From assembly GCA_965242975.1 (NCBI GenBank), contig CBDETS010000007.1, positions 2,542,001-2,606,000 on the forward strand: a stretch of 64,000 nucleotides of DNA, written 5' to 3'. Of this stretch, positions 1 through 9,852 are shown piece after piece. Below the pieces are notes generated by a model. It did not search any database. It saw only the letters and a list, made by a program, of their open reading frames with translations, and had not been told where the DNA came from. The stretch comes from JAPPHA01 sp965242975 (lineage in GTDB: Bacteria > Pseudomonadota > Alphaproteobacteria > Rhodobacterales > Rhodobacteraceae). A program made the position numbers and the translations under genes. Positions within the stretch are counted from its first letter, which is position 1. Each line of letters opens with the position of its first letter.

Positions 1-737
1 CACCGAAACCACGTCTGGACGGGAGGCACCTTGCGCCCGAGTGGCGGTTTCATTCGATCCTGTCCGGCGTCGGCGCCGAAGTCGTCACCAGGCATGGATT
101 TCCTCCCGGCCATTCGGCGGACTTGCCGGATCTTTCGGTTGTTCGCCGAACACCATGAACCCCGGCACGGCTTGGCCCGGCACGATCCCCGCACGTATCG
201 GCAAACCGGCGGCAGGTGATTCGCGCGTATCTGCCGAATTCTGTTTCGGCATCGACTCGAGTTCAACACTCGCCGGCCTTGACGTCGGCGAATACCGGAA
301 TGAAGTCGCTCAGAACGGGCCGACGATCCCGCCCGTGGACGCCTTCAACCGGACTGGAATCCAAAACGGCACAATCCGACTCGATCCGAACATGGGAATT
401 CGGACCGGGCGGGGAGGAACCGAGACAATGAGGAACATGTGGCGAGATTGGCTCGGCCGACCAGGTGGCAAGGTGGTTCGTCTCGGACGGGCACTGGTCC
501 GGACGCGCCTGTGCCGGGTTGCCGCACTCCGGAGGGAAGGCCTGCACGCGAAACGCAACCAGGCAACGACATCAATATCCCGCGTGCAGATATTGCGAAG
601 CCGAACCGTTGAACGCGACGGCCCTCGACGGTCACGCCCCAATCCAGCCCGGAACGATGGCAGATTGTCGCCCACAATGGCGGCAGGTGCCCGGGTTCCT
701 TCGGCCCCGGTTGCCCGTCACTTCCCGATTTGCGCCG
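1..737. other. No gene identified
   Basis: This GC-rich stretch carries overlapping open frames on both strands, but none has a recognisable motif, a convincing ribosome binding site or protein-like composition. It lies downstream of the ABC transporter ATPase gene, which ends at 738 on the minus strand. The sequence style resembles the other gene-free stretches in the window. I see no terminator or repeat that I can support. Confidence 0.5.
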
Positions 738-2387
738 TCAGGTTGTCGCAGCCTCGCCAACATTGTCAACGCCGCGTTCCTCAAGCAGGGTGGTGAGCCA
801 GTCCGGATCCATTTCCGGTACCGATGACAGCAAAAGGTCCGTGTAGGGATGGTGGGGCGGTTTGAACATTTCATCCTTCGGACCCTGCTCGACGACCCGG
901 CCCTGCTTCATCACCACGACCTCGTCTGCGATAGAACGCACCGTGGCGAGGTCATGGGTAATGAACATGTACGCCAGGTTGAGTTCCTCCTGCAGCCGGT
1001 CGAGCAGCCTCAGGATGCCTTCCGCAACCAACTGATCCAAAGCGCTTGTCACCTCGTCGCAGATAATGAAGGTCGGCTCTGCCGCAAGTGACCGGGCAAT
1101 TCCAACCCGCTGCTTTTGGCCGCCGGAGAGTTCGGGCGGATAGCGGCCATAGAATTTCGACGGATCCAGCTCGATCATGTCGAGCAACTCGTCCACACGG
1201 TTCTTCAGGTCAGTTCCTTTCAGGCCAGCGTAGAACTCCGCCGGCCTGCCAATGATGTCACCGATGCGAACCTTGGGATTGAGCGCCGTGTCGGCCATCT
1301 GGTAAATCATCTGGGCTTGCCGCAGCTGATCCTTTGAGCGGGAAATGTAATTTGCGGGAAGCTCCTCGCCCTGGAACAGGATTCGGCCGCTCAAGGGCGG
1401 CAGGAGGCCCGTGATGCACCGGGCGGCCGTAGACTTGCCCGAGCCGGATTCACCCACCACAGCGACCGTCATGCCCGCGTGGACGTCAAAGGACACGTCT
1501 TCGAGAACCTTCACCGGCCCATAGGCCGCGTCGATGTTCTCAACCGTTACAACCGGCACGGAGTCGCCGCTTGGCCGCTTCTTTTGCGCCCTCTGGAAGC
1601 TGCGAACGGCCCACAGGCTCTTGGTGTAGTCTTCTTGCGGGTTCGCGAGCATCGACTTGGTGTCGGACTCCTCGACCTCGTCGCCCTTCAGCAGCACCTT
1701 GATCACGTCTGCCATCTGCGCCACCACGGCGAGATCGTGGGTAATGTAGATCGCGGCCGTGTTGAATTGGTCGACGATATCGCGAATCGCCGCAAGGACT
1801 TCGATCTGCGTGGTCACGTCCAAAGCGGTTGTGGGTTCGTCGAATATGATCAGGTCCGGCCGGCAGGCCATGGCCATCGCGGTCATCGCCCGTTGCAATT
1901 GCCCTCCGGAAACCTGGTGCGGATATCGGAAACCGATCTCCCGCGGATTGGGAAGACGCAAGCGTTCGTACAGTTCCATCGCATCGTCCTGGCTCTCCAG
2001 GCGCTTCCGGATGCGGTAATGCACAGGCGCTTCGGTATGCTGGTCGATCAGCTTGTGGGCAGGATTGAAAGAGGCTGCCGCGGACTGAGCGACATAGGCG
2101 ATCCGTGACCCGCGCAACCGCCTTCGGTCCGTCTCCGATGTCGTCGTCAGTTCCAGGCCATCGAATTCGACCGAACCTCCGGAAATCCGGCACCCGTCGC
2201 GCGCGAATCCCATGGCAGCCAGCCCGATGGTCGATTTTCCGGCGCCGGATTCGCCGATCAGCCCCATAACTTCGCCACGCCGCAGGACGAGGTCCACCCC
2301 GTGAACGATTTCAAACCACTTCTCGTCAGCGTAGGCCTCGATCCTGAGATCCTCGACCTTGAGAAGGACGTTACCCTTTTCCGCCAT
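738..2387 (-). CDS. ABC transporter ATP-binding protein, fused DppD-DppF type
   Basis: This 549-residue protein carries two complete ABC ATPase domains and should energise import of peptides or other small solutes at the inner membrane. Domain 1 has Walker A GESGAGKST (residues 45-53), signature VSGGQ (159-163) and Walker B IIFDEP (180-185). Domain 2 has GESGSGKST (312-320), LSGGQ (420-424) and IICDEV (441-446). In the Dpp/Opp family these are usually two proteins; fused forms are also common. The gene is the last of three minus-strand genes with a 5-base gap to the upstream permease, so it is probably translated from the same message. The substrate cannot be read from the ATPase. The call is firm at family level. 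Confidence 0.95.
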   Translation of the reverse strand: MAEKGNVLLKVEDLRIEAYADEKWFEIVHGVDLVLRRGEVMGLIGESGAGKSTIGLAAMGFARDGCRISGGSVEFDGLELTTTSETDRRRLRGSRIAYVAQSAAASFNPAHKLIDQHTEAPVHYRIRKRLESQDDAMELYERLRLPNPREIGFRYPHQVSGGQLQRAMTAMAMACRPDLIIFDEPTTALDVTTQIEVLAAIRDIVDQFNTAAIYITHDLAVVAQMADVIKVLLKGDEVEESDTKSMLANPQEDYTKSLWAVRSFQRAQKKRPSGDSVPVVTVENIDAAYGPVKVLEDVSFDVHAGMTVAVVGESGSGKSTAARCITGLLPPLSGRILFQGEELPANYISRSKDQLRQAQMIYQMADTALNPKVRIGDIIGRPAEFYAGLKGTDLKNRVDELLDMIELDPSKFYGRYPPELSGGQKQRVGIARSLAAEPTFIICDEVTSALDQLVAEGILRLLDRLQEELNLAYMFITHDLATVRSIADEVVVMKQGRVVEQGPKDEMFKPPHHPYTDLLLSSVPEMDPDWLTTLLEERGVDNVGEAATT

Positions 2388-2392
2388 GTCGA

Positions 2393-3454
2393 TTACTCCT
2401 TCAGGCCTGTCGAGCGGAACAGCATCCAGTCGACAACCATGTTGACCGCAACCGTCAGCAAGGCGATTGCGCCTGCGGGGATCAGCGGAGTGAGTTCACC
2501 GAACGAGATGAGCGTCGCGTTCTCGCGCACCATCGATCCCCAGTCGGCGGTCGGGGGTTGGATGCCCAACCCGAGGAAAGACAGTCCCGCGACAAGCAGG
2601 AATACGAAACAGAATTCGAGCCCGAACTCGGCAATCAGAGGTGCGGTCGAATTCGGAAGGATTTCCCTCCGGATCAGGTACCACATGCCTTCACCCCGCA
2701 GCTTTGCGGCCTCGATGTAATCCATCACGACGACGTTTCCGGCAACGGCCCGCGTCAGGCGATAGACCCGCGGCGCGTAGATCACGCCAATGATGATCAC
2801 CAGGATAACGAGGTTCGTACCGAAGATGCTGAGCAGGAGCAGAGCGAAGATGAGCGACGGAATCGACATGACCACGTCGATCACCCGACCCATGATCTGG
2901 TCGAACCAGCCCTGCTTGACGGCAGCAATCATACCGAGAAGAGCGCCGAGGAAGAACGCGATCGACGTGGCGACAAGTGCCAGGCCGACCGTATTCCGCG
3001 CGCCGTAAACAAGCCTGCTGAACATGTCGCGGCCAAGCTGATCGGCGCCGAGCAGCATCTGTTCGTCGGCAGGTGCGAAAGACTGGGAGATGACCTCGGC
3101 CTCGCCGTATGGCGCAATCACCGGCGCAAAGATTCCAAGGACAGCGTAGGTGAAGATCACGAACATCCCGAAGGCCGCGGTCAGCGGCGCTGTCCGCAGC
3201 GCCCGCGCCGTGTGCGGCCTGGCGATGATGATCAGGAATTCACGGAACGAATAGGCGGTCCCGGCCGCAAGAGCCAGAAGCCCAGCGGCGATGGTTACGG
3301 TCCAAAGCGCATCCTCGCCTCCGACGATCCCCATGACGAATGACGCAAGGGTAAGGGAGAAGAGGATCAGGAACGCCCCACGCAGCTTGTAGTGGGCTGC
3401 GAGGCACGATCCGCTGATAAGCAGGGCGTAATAACCAATGACGAAATAATTCAT
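2393..3454 (-). CDS. ABC transporter permease, DppC type
   Basis: This 353-residue membrane protein belongs to the peptide/nickel transporter permease family. The N-terminal part has short hydrophobic segments and a longer than usual extension (about 100 residues) before the family-typical region, in which FAPVIAPYGEAE is followed by the luminal stretch and LLGADQLGRDMFSRLVYGAR. The EAA-type loop that docks to the ATPase lies near YIEAAKLRGE. A final helix pair follows LGLGIQPPTADWGSM. It sits between the DppB-type permease (12-base gap) and the fused ATPase (5-base gap), so the three form one operon. The substrate is unknown. Confidence 0.93.
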   Translation of the reverse strand: MNYFVIGYYALLISGSCLAAHYKLRGAFLILFSLTLASFVMGIVGGEDALWTVTIAAGLLALAAGTAYSFREFLIIIARPHTARALRTAPLTAAFGMFVIFTYAVLGIFAPVIAPYGEAEVISQSFAPADEQMLLGADQLGRDMFSRLVYGARNTVGLALVATSIAFFLGALLGMIAAVKQGWFDQIMGRVIDVVMSIPSLIFALLLLSIFGTNLVILVIIIGVIYAPRVYRLTRAVAGNVVVMDYIEAAKLRGEGMWYLIRREILPNSTAPLIAEFGLEFCFVFLLVAGLSFLGLGIQPPTADWGSMVRENATLISFGELTPLIPAGAIALLTVAVNMVVDWMLFRSTGLKE

Positions 3455-3466
3455 GGCAACTGCTCC

Positions 3467-4426
3467 CTACTTCGGATGGCGCAGGCGCGGATTCGTGAGG
3501 ATTGCTCCCACATCCGCGGCCAGGTTGAGGAGGATGAACGTCGCCGCGAATATCAGGCAGCAGGCCTGCACCACCGGGAAGTCCCTCTTCGTCACCGCGT
3601 CCACCAGTAGCTGGCCGATCCCCGGGTAGACGAAAACGACCTCCACGAGGACAACCCCCGTGATGAGATAGGCCAGGTTGAGGGCCACGACGTTTATGAT
3701 CGGAGCCCAGGCATTGGGAAGTGCGTGCAGCGTGATCACCTTCCAGCCCGGCGCTCCCTTGAGGCGTGCCATCTCGATATAAGGCGACGCGAGCAGATTG
3801 ATGATCGCGGCACGGGTCATCCGCATCATGTGTGCGACAACAACCAGAACCATGGTCAGCGCGGGCAGAAACGTTCGCTCCAGGAGCTCGAGAAAACTGA
3901 TGCCGTCGCTTAGCCTGGCAATGGAGGGGAACCAACCTGTCTTGACCGAAAAATAGAGAATCAGAATGTAGCCGAGGAAGAACTCCGGCGACGAGATCGA
4001 CGTCAGCGTCACCACATTCGCAACCCGATCGAAAATGGAGTTTCGGAGCAACGCAACGATGATTCCGAGAATGATCGCGACGGGCACCGCAATGACTGCG
4101 GCGTAAGCCGCAAGGAACAGGGTGTTCGCGAATCGCGCGCCGATCACTTCGGCAACCGGTTGCTGGTTGAGAAGCGAGACACCGAAGTCACCGACAACGG
4201 CACCGCCGAGCCAACTCATGTAGCGGACCGGCGCCGGACGGTCGAGGCCGAGTTCCGCGCGCAAGGCGGCCAGCGTCTCGTCGGTCGCACCCTGGCCGAG
4301 AACCGCCTGCGCGATGTCGCCCGGCAAAAGTTCGACCGCACCGAAGATCAGGGCCGAGATTACAAGCAGTGTCACGAGGCCAAGGCCAAGCCGTAACAGT
4401 ATGATTCGACCTACGTCAGCCATCAT
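3467..4426 (-). CDS. ABC transporter permease, DppB type
   Basis: This 319-residue protein is the first gene of the minus-strand transporter operon. It shows the family N-terminal helix (IILLRLGLGLVTLLVIS), the conserved LLPGDIAQAVLGQ stretch, several membrane segments, the ATPase-docking loop near IEMARLKGAPG, and the ending TNPRLRHPK typical of DppB proteins. It would form a heterodimeric channel with the DppC-type neighbour. The gene is divergent from the substrate-binding protein; the roughly 280-base gap between them should hold the promoters for both directions. Confidence 0.93.
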   Translation of the reverse strand: MMADVGRIILLRLGLGLVTLLVISALIFGAVELLPGDIAQAVLGQGATDETLAALRAELGLDRPAPVRYMSWLGGAVVGDFGVSLLNQQPVAEVIGARFANTLFLAAYAAVIAVPVAIILGIIVALLRNSIFDRVANVVTLTSISSPEFFLGYILILYFSVKTGWFPSIARLSDGISFLELLERTFLPALTMVLVVVAHMMRMTRAAIINLLASPYIEMARLKGAPGWKVITLHALPNAWAPIINVVALNLAYLITGVVLVEVVFVYPGIGQLLVDAVTKRDFPVVQACCLIFAATFILLNLAADVGAILTNPRLRHPK

Positions 4427-4705
4427 GTCCTCCGTATGCCCTGGCTATCAGAATTCGCGGAGGTTTGTGTTCGATCGTTCGCGATACAGATGCTTGCGCA
4501 GATCCGGAAACCGGGCGTGCATGTCGATTTCCCGACCGACAACCACATGATTTCACATTGCGCCGCAAGCGAGCCCCCCCCTTAGGGCCGGTGACAGATC
4601 AGCACCGGCGCGATGACGTCGAATATGGTCAAAAAAGGTTTGTTCGCAAGTGGATTTTCTATATTCTCGGAGCAGTACCCTTTTTGTTCAGGACACAGGA
4701 GCACC
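4427..4705. promoter_or_regulatory. Divergent intergenic region of the ABC transporter
   Basis: This 279-base stretch separates the permease/ATPase operon (minus) from the binding-protein gene (plus), so it must hold both promoters. An AT-rich patch around 4630-4680 (TATATT at about 4660) is the most promoter-like part, but I do not see a well-spaced -35/-10 pair. No operator palindrome stands out. Confidence 0.4.
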
Positions 4706-6319
4706 ATGCCAATGTCGAATGCAGAACTTTCCAATGTCGTGAGACGCATAACGGCCGCTGGCCGGCGGAACCGGATTTCCCGCCGCGAGTTCATGGTCGA
4801 GGCCACTGCCGCCGGTATGACCATTGCCGCCGCATCGTCCCTTTGGGCAAGCAACGCAGCGGCGGAAACTCCGAAACAGGGCGGAACGTACCGGCTTGGC
4901 CTGCATGACGGGAACACGGCCGACCAGATGGACCCGGGCAGGTACCAGAGCGTCGGCGAAATCCAGCTTGCCCATACCCATCGCAGCTACCTGACGGAAA
5001 TCACGGCCGACAATGGCCTCGGTGGAGACATGGCCGATTCATGGAGCGCGACCCCCGACGCGAAGGTCTGGACTTTCGAATTGAACAAGGACGCATCGTT
5101 CCACGATGGCAGGAAGTTCACGGCCAAGGATGCGATCGCGTCGCTGAACCATCACCGCGGGGACGACACCACGTCGGCGGCGAAACCCCTGCTCGAGAGC
5201 GTGACGGATATTCGGGCCGATGGCGATCACACGATCATCATCGAGCTGAACCAGGGCTTTGCCGACCTGCCCTGGGTGATGACCGACTATCACCTGACCA
5301 TGTTGCCCGCGATGGAAGACGGCACCATCGAGTGGGAAACCGGCATCGGTGCCGGACCCTACCGGATCGAGGGCCACGAACCGGGAGTTTCAACCACGGT
5401 CGCCCGGCATGACGGATGGCATCGGGAAGGGGCTTATTTTGACGAGGTTGAAATCACCATTCTCAATGACCCGAACGCACGGCAGACAGCACTTGTTACG
5501 GGCGCTGTCGACGCAATCTCCTCGGTCGACCTCAAGACCCTCGCGCTGTTGAGCCGAAGTCGGGACGTCGACGTTGAGAACGTGCCGAGCGGGTCGGCGA
5601 TCACGCTTCCCATGTTCTGCGACCATCCGCCGTATGACAACGTGGATGTGCGTCTGGCGCTGAAGCATGCGATCGACCGCGAGGAAATCGTCGAAAAGAT
5701 CCTGTTCGGGACCGGAACTCCCGGCAATGATTTCCATGTTTCTCCGAACATGCCCTACTGGCCGGACATCGAGCAGCGGAAATACGATCCCGACCAGGCA
5801 AAGTTCCATCTGAAGCAAGCGGGCATGGACGAGCTCAACGTGGAGCTCTCGGCGGCTGACAGCGTGCTTCCGGGAGCGGTCGACATGGTGGTGCTCTACA
5901 GCGAGCAGGCAAAGAAGGCGGGCATCAATATCAAGCCCGTTCGCGAACCGAACGACAGCTACTGGGCGGATGTCTGGCTGAAGAAACCGTTTGTCTTCGT
6001 GAAATGGGGCGCACGCCCGACTCCCGACAACATGTTTACCCTGGCCTACTCGGCAGATGCCGCATGGAACGAAGCGCACTGGAAAAACGACCGCTTCAAC
6101 GAACTGCTGCTGCTCGCCAAGGCGGAACTCGACGAGACCCTGAGAGCCGAGATGTACCGCGAGATGTGCCAGATCGCTCGGGACGACGGGGGCACGATCA
6201 TTCCGCTCTTCGTCAACTTCGTGTACGCCCGGCGGTCGAACGTTCGCAGGGGAGAAAGCCTGGCCGCAAGCTGGGAATGCGATGGCGCAAGGTCCGCGCA
6301 CCGCTGGTGGTTTGCCTGA
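4706..6319 (+). CDS. ABC transporter substrate-binding protein (Tat-type signal)
   Basis: This protein of about 537 residues belongs to the extracellular solute-binding family 5 (peptide and nickel-type binding proteins). I place the start at ATG 4706, preceded by AGGAG at 4697-4701; an ATG at 4712 is also possible, and the frame stays open further upstream without support. The N-terminus has a twin-arginine-like motif (RISRREFM) followed by a hydrophobic stretch and an Ala-rich cleavage region before AETPKQGG, which suggests folded export by Tat. Family features include the WTFELNKDASFHDGRKFTA region. It is divergent from the cognate permease/ATPase operon. The ligand is not evident. Confidence 0.93.
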   Translation: MPMSNAELSNVVRRITAAGRRNRISRREFMVEATAAGMTIAAASSLWASNAAAETPKQGGTYRLGLHDGNTADQMDPGRYQSVGEIQLAHTHRSYLTEITADNGLGGDMADSWSATPDAKVWTFELNKDASFHDGRKFTAKDAIASLNHHRGDDTTSAAKPLLESVTDIRADGDHTIIIELNQGFADLPWVMTDYHLTMLPAMEDGTIEWETGIGAGPYRIEGHEPGVSTTVARHDGWHREGAYFDEVEITILNDPNARQTALVTGAVDAISSVDLKTLALLSRSRDVDVENVPSGSAITLPMFCDHPPYDNVDVRLALKHAIDREEIVEKILFGTGTPGNDFHVSPNMPYWPDIEQRKYDPDQAKFHLKQAGMDELNVELSAADSVLPGAVDMVVLYSEQAKKAGINIKPVREPNDSYWADVWLKKPFVFVKWGARPTPDNMFTLAYSADAAWNEAHWKNDRFNELLLLAKAELDETLRAEMYREMCQIARDDGGTIIPLFVNFVYARRSNVRRGESLAASWECDGARSAHRWWFA

Positions 6320-6353
6320 TCCCGGGACACGGTCCTGACGTTGCCATGAACGC

Positions 6354-6375
6354 CTCGGCAGTGATTTCTGCCGAG
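6354..6375 (+). terminator. Possible terminator hairpin after the binding-protein gene
   Basis: A perfect 8-bp stem CTCGGCAG / CTGCCGAG encloses a 6-base loop (TGATTT) 34 bases after the binding-protein stop codon. There is no T-run after it, so intrinsic termination would be weak. It may instead be an mRNA-stabilising hairpin. Confidence 0.4.
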
Positions 6376-6988
6376 CGTTCTGGCGGCGTTCCTGTATCAA
6401 GGGGAAAACCGGCACCCGCGTAACCCAAAACGATGTTGATCCGGCATTCGGGGCGACTGCCGGCCATGCTGTTTCAGGGGCGAGCAGACCGGAAGGGTAT
6501 TCCGGGCATGTGTGGCCCCCGTTGATGACCGGCAGGCCCGGACATCACCTCCTCTGCCCGGAGATCCTTTCACATGCCGGGGCGCGTTGACCCTGCCAGC
6601 ATTGATCGGCTGCATGACGTACCGGTCAGGAGACCCACGGGCTCATTTCCCGCGCCACCAGACAAAGGCGCGGCTCTTTTACACACCCGTTCAAATACCG
6701 CCTTCCGAAAGCGGAAATTCATCCCCCGGACGAGGATTCACGCATGGGGGGCCTTGCGCCTGCATACGGCATGCCGCCACAATGCGGTTTCGACCGGGGA
6801 GCCACATTTGCCGTTCCGGAGGCGGGCAGCACATTTTTCGAGTGGTTGAAGGAGCGCCCGAACAGGTGTTCGTGTTCCGTTTGCCCCTTTGACAGGAACA
6901 ACGGGAAACGGAAGGTGGACTCGTGCTCTGATTCAGCCATATCCTTCAACCTGGATCGGCGGGTGCATTCGCGCCCAGGGAGAGAGAA
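6376..6988. other. No gene identified; upstream region of ppk2
   Basis: About 610 bases without a supportable gene. The short open frames here show no family signature and lack ribosome binding sites. The last 20 bases hold the ribosome binding site of the polyphosphate kinase gene (GGGAGAGAGA ending shortly before ATG 6989). Confidence 0.5.
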
Positions 6989-7903
6989 ATGGACACATCT
7001 AAGAAAACGGAAACGTCTGACCACACGTCGAAAGAGTCGCGTACCGAGCATGATCGGCGACTCGCGGTCGCTACGGAGCACGGGGAATCAGACCCGGGCC
7101 ACGACAGCGAACGCGCGAATCCGAAAAAGATCAAGAACCGCCGCTACGAGAAGGAACTGTTCAGACTTCAGCTTGAACTCGTGAAGATGGTGGAGTGGAT
7201 CAAGCACGAAGGGCTCAAGGTTGTCGTCATCTTCGAGGGACGTGATGCGGCCGGCAAGGGTGGCGTCATCAAGCGGATCACCCAACACCTGAGTCCCCGC
7301 ATCTGCCGGGTCGTCGCACTGCCCGCTCCCACCGAGCGTGAAAAGACGCAGTGGTATTTCCAGCGCTATGTACCGCACCTGCCCGCGGCAGGCGAGATCG
7401 TCCTGTTCGATCGCAGTTGGTACAACCGTGCCGGCGTTGAACACGTCATGGGATTCTGCACCAACGAGGAGTACCGCGAGTTCATGCGCACCTGCCCCGA
7501 ATTCGAGCGCATGCTCGTGCGATCCGGTATCAAGCTCATCAAGTACTGGTTCTCCGTCTCCGACGAGGAGCAGGAGCGCAGGTTTCAGAGCCGGCTTGAA
7601 CAGGGCCACAAGCGCTGGAAACTGAGTCCGATGGACCTGGAATCGCGGCGCAGGTGGGTCGATTACTCCAAGGCAAAGGACGTGATGTTTGCGCACACCG
7701 ACATCAAGCAGGCACCCTGGTATGTCGTGGACGCGGACGTGAAGAAACACGCGCGGCTCAACTGCATCAATCATCTCCTGGACATGGTTCCGTACGAAGA
7801 CCTGACGCCGGAACCGGTCCAGCTTCCGACGCGCGAAGACGCCGGTGCGTACGTGCGCCCACCGTTTTCCGACCAGACCCTGGTTCCGTCCGAGTTTCCC
7901 TGA
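6989..7903 (+). CDS. ppk2: Polyphosphate kinase 2 family protein
   Basis: This 304-residue protein is a PPK2, which transfers phosphate between inorganic polyphosphate and nucleotides in the cytoplasm. The Walker A motif is FEGRDAAGKGG (residues 82-92) and the Walker B/lid region is LFDRSWYNRAGVEHVMGF (139-156), both diagnostic. The charged first 50 residues are variable in this family. The substrate class (nucleoside mono- or diphosphate) cannot be decided by eye, although the single-domain length fits class I, which mostly acts on nucleoside diphosphates. The start ATG has a good GGGAGAGA site. The gene stands alone between two gene-poor stretches, so there is no operon clue. Confidence 0.95.
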   Translation: MDTSKKTETSDHTSKESRTEHDRRLAVATEHGESDPGHDSERANPKKIKNRRYEKELFRLQLELVKMVEWIKHEGLKVVVIFEGRDAAGKGGVIKRITQHLSPRICRVVALPAPTEREKTQWYFQRYVPHLPAAGEIVLFDRSWYNRAGVEHVMGFCTNEEYREFMRTCPEFERMLVRSGIKLIKYWFSVSDEEQERRFQSRLEQGHKRWKLSPMDLESRRRWVDYSKAKDVMFAHTDIKQAPWYVVDADVKKHARLNCINHLLDMVPYEDLTPEPVQLPTREDAGAYVRPPFSDQTLVPSEFP

Positions 7904-8821
7904 AACGGTCCGTTTCCGAAGAACGCCGAGTCTCGTGCCGGTGCCCCGGGGAGTATGCACGTTCGCCTGAGCCACGCGAGCCCGTCCAGGTTCCGAAGAC
8001 TTCCGAGACCCTTCCGCAACCCTGTGGATGGCGCCGAACTGATTCGAGTGAAGCGTGGCCGTGGGAAGTGCCCTTGACCAGCATAGGGTGAATCAACGGG
8101 ACCTGTTCGCCGCCGGACGCAAGAAAGGAATCCTGCACTTCGTGCCCGGCAAATCCTGTTGTTGCACGCGACTGCCGGTTGGACGTCTGGTCCGGCGCCC
8201 CGGCGCGGACGTCCCACAGGCTCTGCCAGATTCACAAATGTCGCAAGGATGAAACCCGGCCGGATGTTCGGGAAACACGTGAATCGGCGCTCATGCGTTG
8301 CTCATGTCGCAATCAGGACAGAAAAACCCGAATAGATCCGGAGTACACGCATGGAAACCGAAATAAGTCCGGTGAATTGAGCGTGGAAGAGACCAGGGTA
8401 ACCGACCCCGATCAACGAGAATCGCGGAAGTCCGGTCTACCGACACCCAGGATTCGCTGTTCACGTATCAGGCGCTGCGTGCGGCCCTGATGAATGGAGG
8501 CATCTGCGACGAATCCCGTCTCCGCGACGGTCCATGAATTCGGCTTTGGCCGGAGCGCGGTTCTCCCGAATTTGCCGATTGCCCGGATCCCGGGGGCTCG
8601 ATGCCCGAAGGGCCCAGGCCGTGGCAGAGTCCATTTCAACCGTTTCGAGAATGCGGGACTCGGCGCTCCACAACCGGATCCATGTACCGGAGGCCAGAGG
8701 ACTCCCGAATACCCGTTCAGGCCGGGCGCCATCAGCATATGGCCAAACGGATGGCGCAGGCATGAATAGAACTCCCGTCCGGTGCGCCCGGACCGGGTGT
8801 TTCAAATAATCAGGAGGAACG
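7904..8821. other. No gene identified (918 bases)
   Basis: I see no gene in this stretch between ppk2 and the desaturase gene. Several short frames are open on both strands but none looks protein-like. The final bases carry a strong ribosome binding site (AGGAGGA, 8811-8817) for the desaturase start at 8822. Confidence 0.5.
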
Positions 8822-9706
8822 ATGACCGAGACGCCAACACCTCCACACCGGCAGGTCTGGAACTACACGCCACGACTGCCGATCCGGGTCGCTCCGTATT
8901 GGGACTGGCCCGCCCGTCCGATCGCGGCCGCGGTCTACCTGTTGCGCAGCTGGAATCCGGTCGGGATGCGTTTCCTGTTCCTGTTCGGCGCGGTCATTAC
9001 ATGGGTGTTCTTCACGCCGGAGATCAGCCGTGCGGAGACATTGGCATTCGGCTGGATCGCCGAAGTCTGGGTGCGCAACACGCTAATCCTTTTTTCCGTC
9101 GCGGGCGGTCTGCACCTCCTGTTCTGGTCCTTTCACGTTCAAGAGGACGAATTCCGCTACGACATGCGCCCCATGATGACAAGGACACGAACGTTCTGGT
9201 TCAAGGACCAGGTCTGGGACAACATGCTCTGGTCCTGCGTTGCCCTGCAGTTCTGGACATTCTGGGAGTGTTTCATCTGGTACGCCTACGCGAACGGCCT
9301 CGCGATGATGATCACCCCTGAATCAAATCCGGTGTGGTTCGCTGTTCTGATCGTGTTGATCCCGATCTGGGCCGGATTTTACTTCTATGCCCATCACCGG
9401 TTGCTGCACACAGGCTTTCTCTACCGCCACGTGCATTCCTGGCACCACAAGAACGTCAATACAGGTCCGTGGTCAGGCCTCGCGATGCATCCGGTCGAGA
9501 GCTTCATTCTGATGTCGGACACTCTGTTGTTCATCCTGATCCCGGCACATCCGATCCATGTCATTTTCCTGTTGTTCCACCACGGTGTCGGAGCTCCCAC
9601 ATCCCACGCGGGCTTTGAAAGACTGAAAGTCGGAGGGACTTCCGGAGTCGAGGTCGGGGACTTCTTTCACCAGTTGCACCACAGGTTCTTCGATTGCAAC
9701 TACGGG

Positions 9707-9715
9707 ACCTGGGAA
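9707..9715. repeat. Target-site duplication, left copy
   Basis: ACCTGGGAA directly precedes the left inverted repeat and is repeated exactly at 11581-11589 directly after the right one. It lies in the desaturase codons for Thr-Trp-Glu. A 9-bp perfect duplication shows that transposition, not recombination, placed the element here. Confidence 0.95.
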
Positions 9716-9736
9716 GGGTGCACGACAAAATTGTGA
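9716..9736. repeat. IS terminal inverted repeat, left
   Basis: This 21-bp end starts GGGTGCACGAC and is the exact reverse complement of 11560-11580. It contains the internal palindrome ACAAAATTGT. Its last three bases (TGA, 9734-9736) act as the stop codon of the interrupted desaturase gene. Confidence 0.95.
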
Positions 9737-9852
9737 CGATTTGTCCGAGCGTCCTGCGATGAGTTGATTTTTGTCTCCGTGTCTGGTATATGTGTTCTAC
9801 CAGTTGCCGCGCCCCGGCTTCCGGGCCACACTCCAGACCCACGGAGGCGATC

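Larger units (their letters stand above)
8822..9736 (+). pseudogene. Fatty acid hydroxylase / sterol desaturase family gene, 5' part, cut by an IS
   Basis: This is a membrane di-iron oxygenase of the fatty acid hydroxylase superfamily. All three histidine boxes are present: HRLLH (residues 192-196), HSWHH (205-209) and HQLHH (283-287), among several membrane helices. After codon 298 (ending 9715) the frame runs into an insertion sequence that begins at 9716 and supplies six foreign codons and a TGA. The lost C-terminus lies beyond the element at 11590-11703, in frame, and encodes the family-typical PWDTWFGTFHDGT. Joining the parts gives a 335-residue protein of ordinary length. A truncated protein could still be made, but loss of the conserved end probably inactivates it. 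The native substrate (fatty acid, sterol or other lipid) is unknown. Confidence 0.93.

Noticed and set aside
41..796. 251-codon plus-strand frame at the left edge
   Set aside because: Arg/Pro-rich and without motif or ribosome binding site; it also runs into the end of the ATPase gene on the other strand.
5390..6415. 341-codon minus-strand frame over the binding-protein gene
   Set aside because: Antisense shadow of a protein with clear family features.
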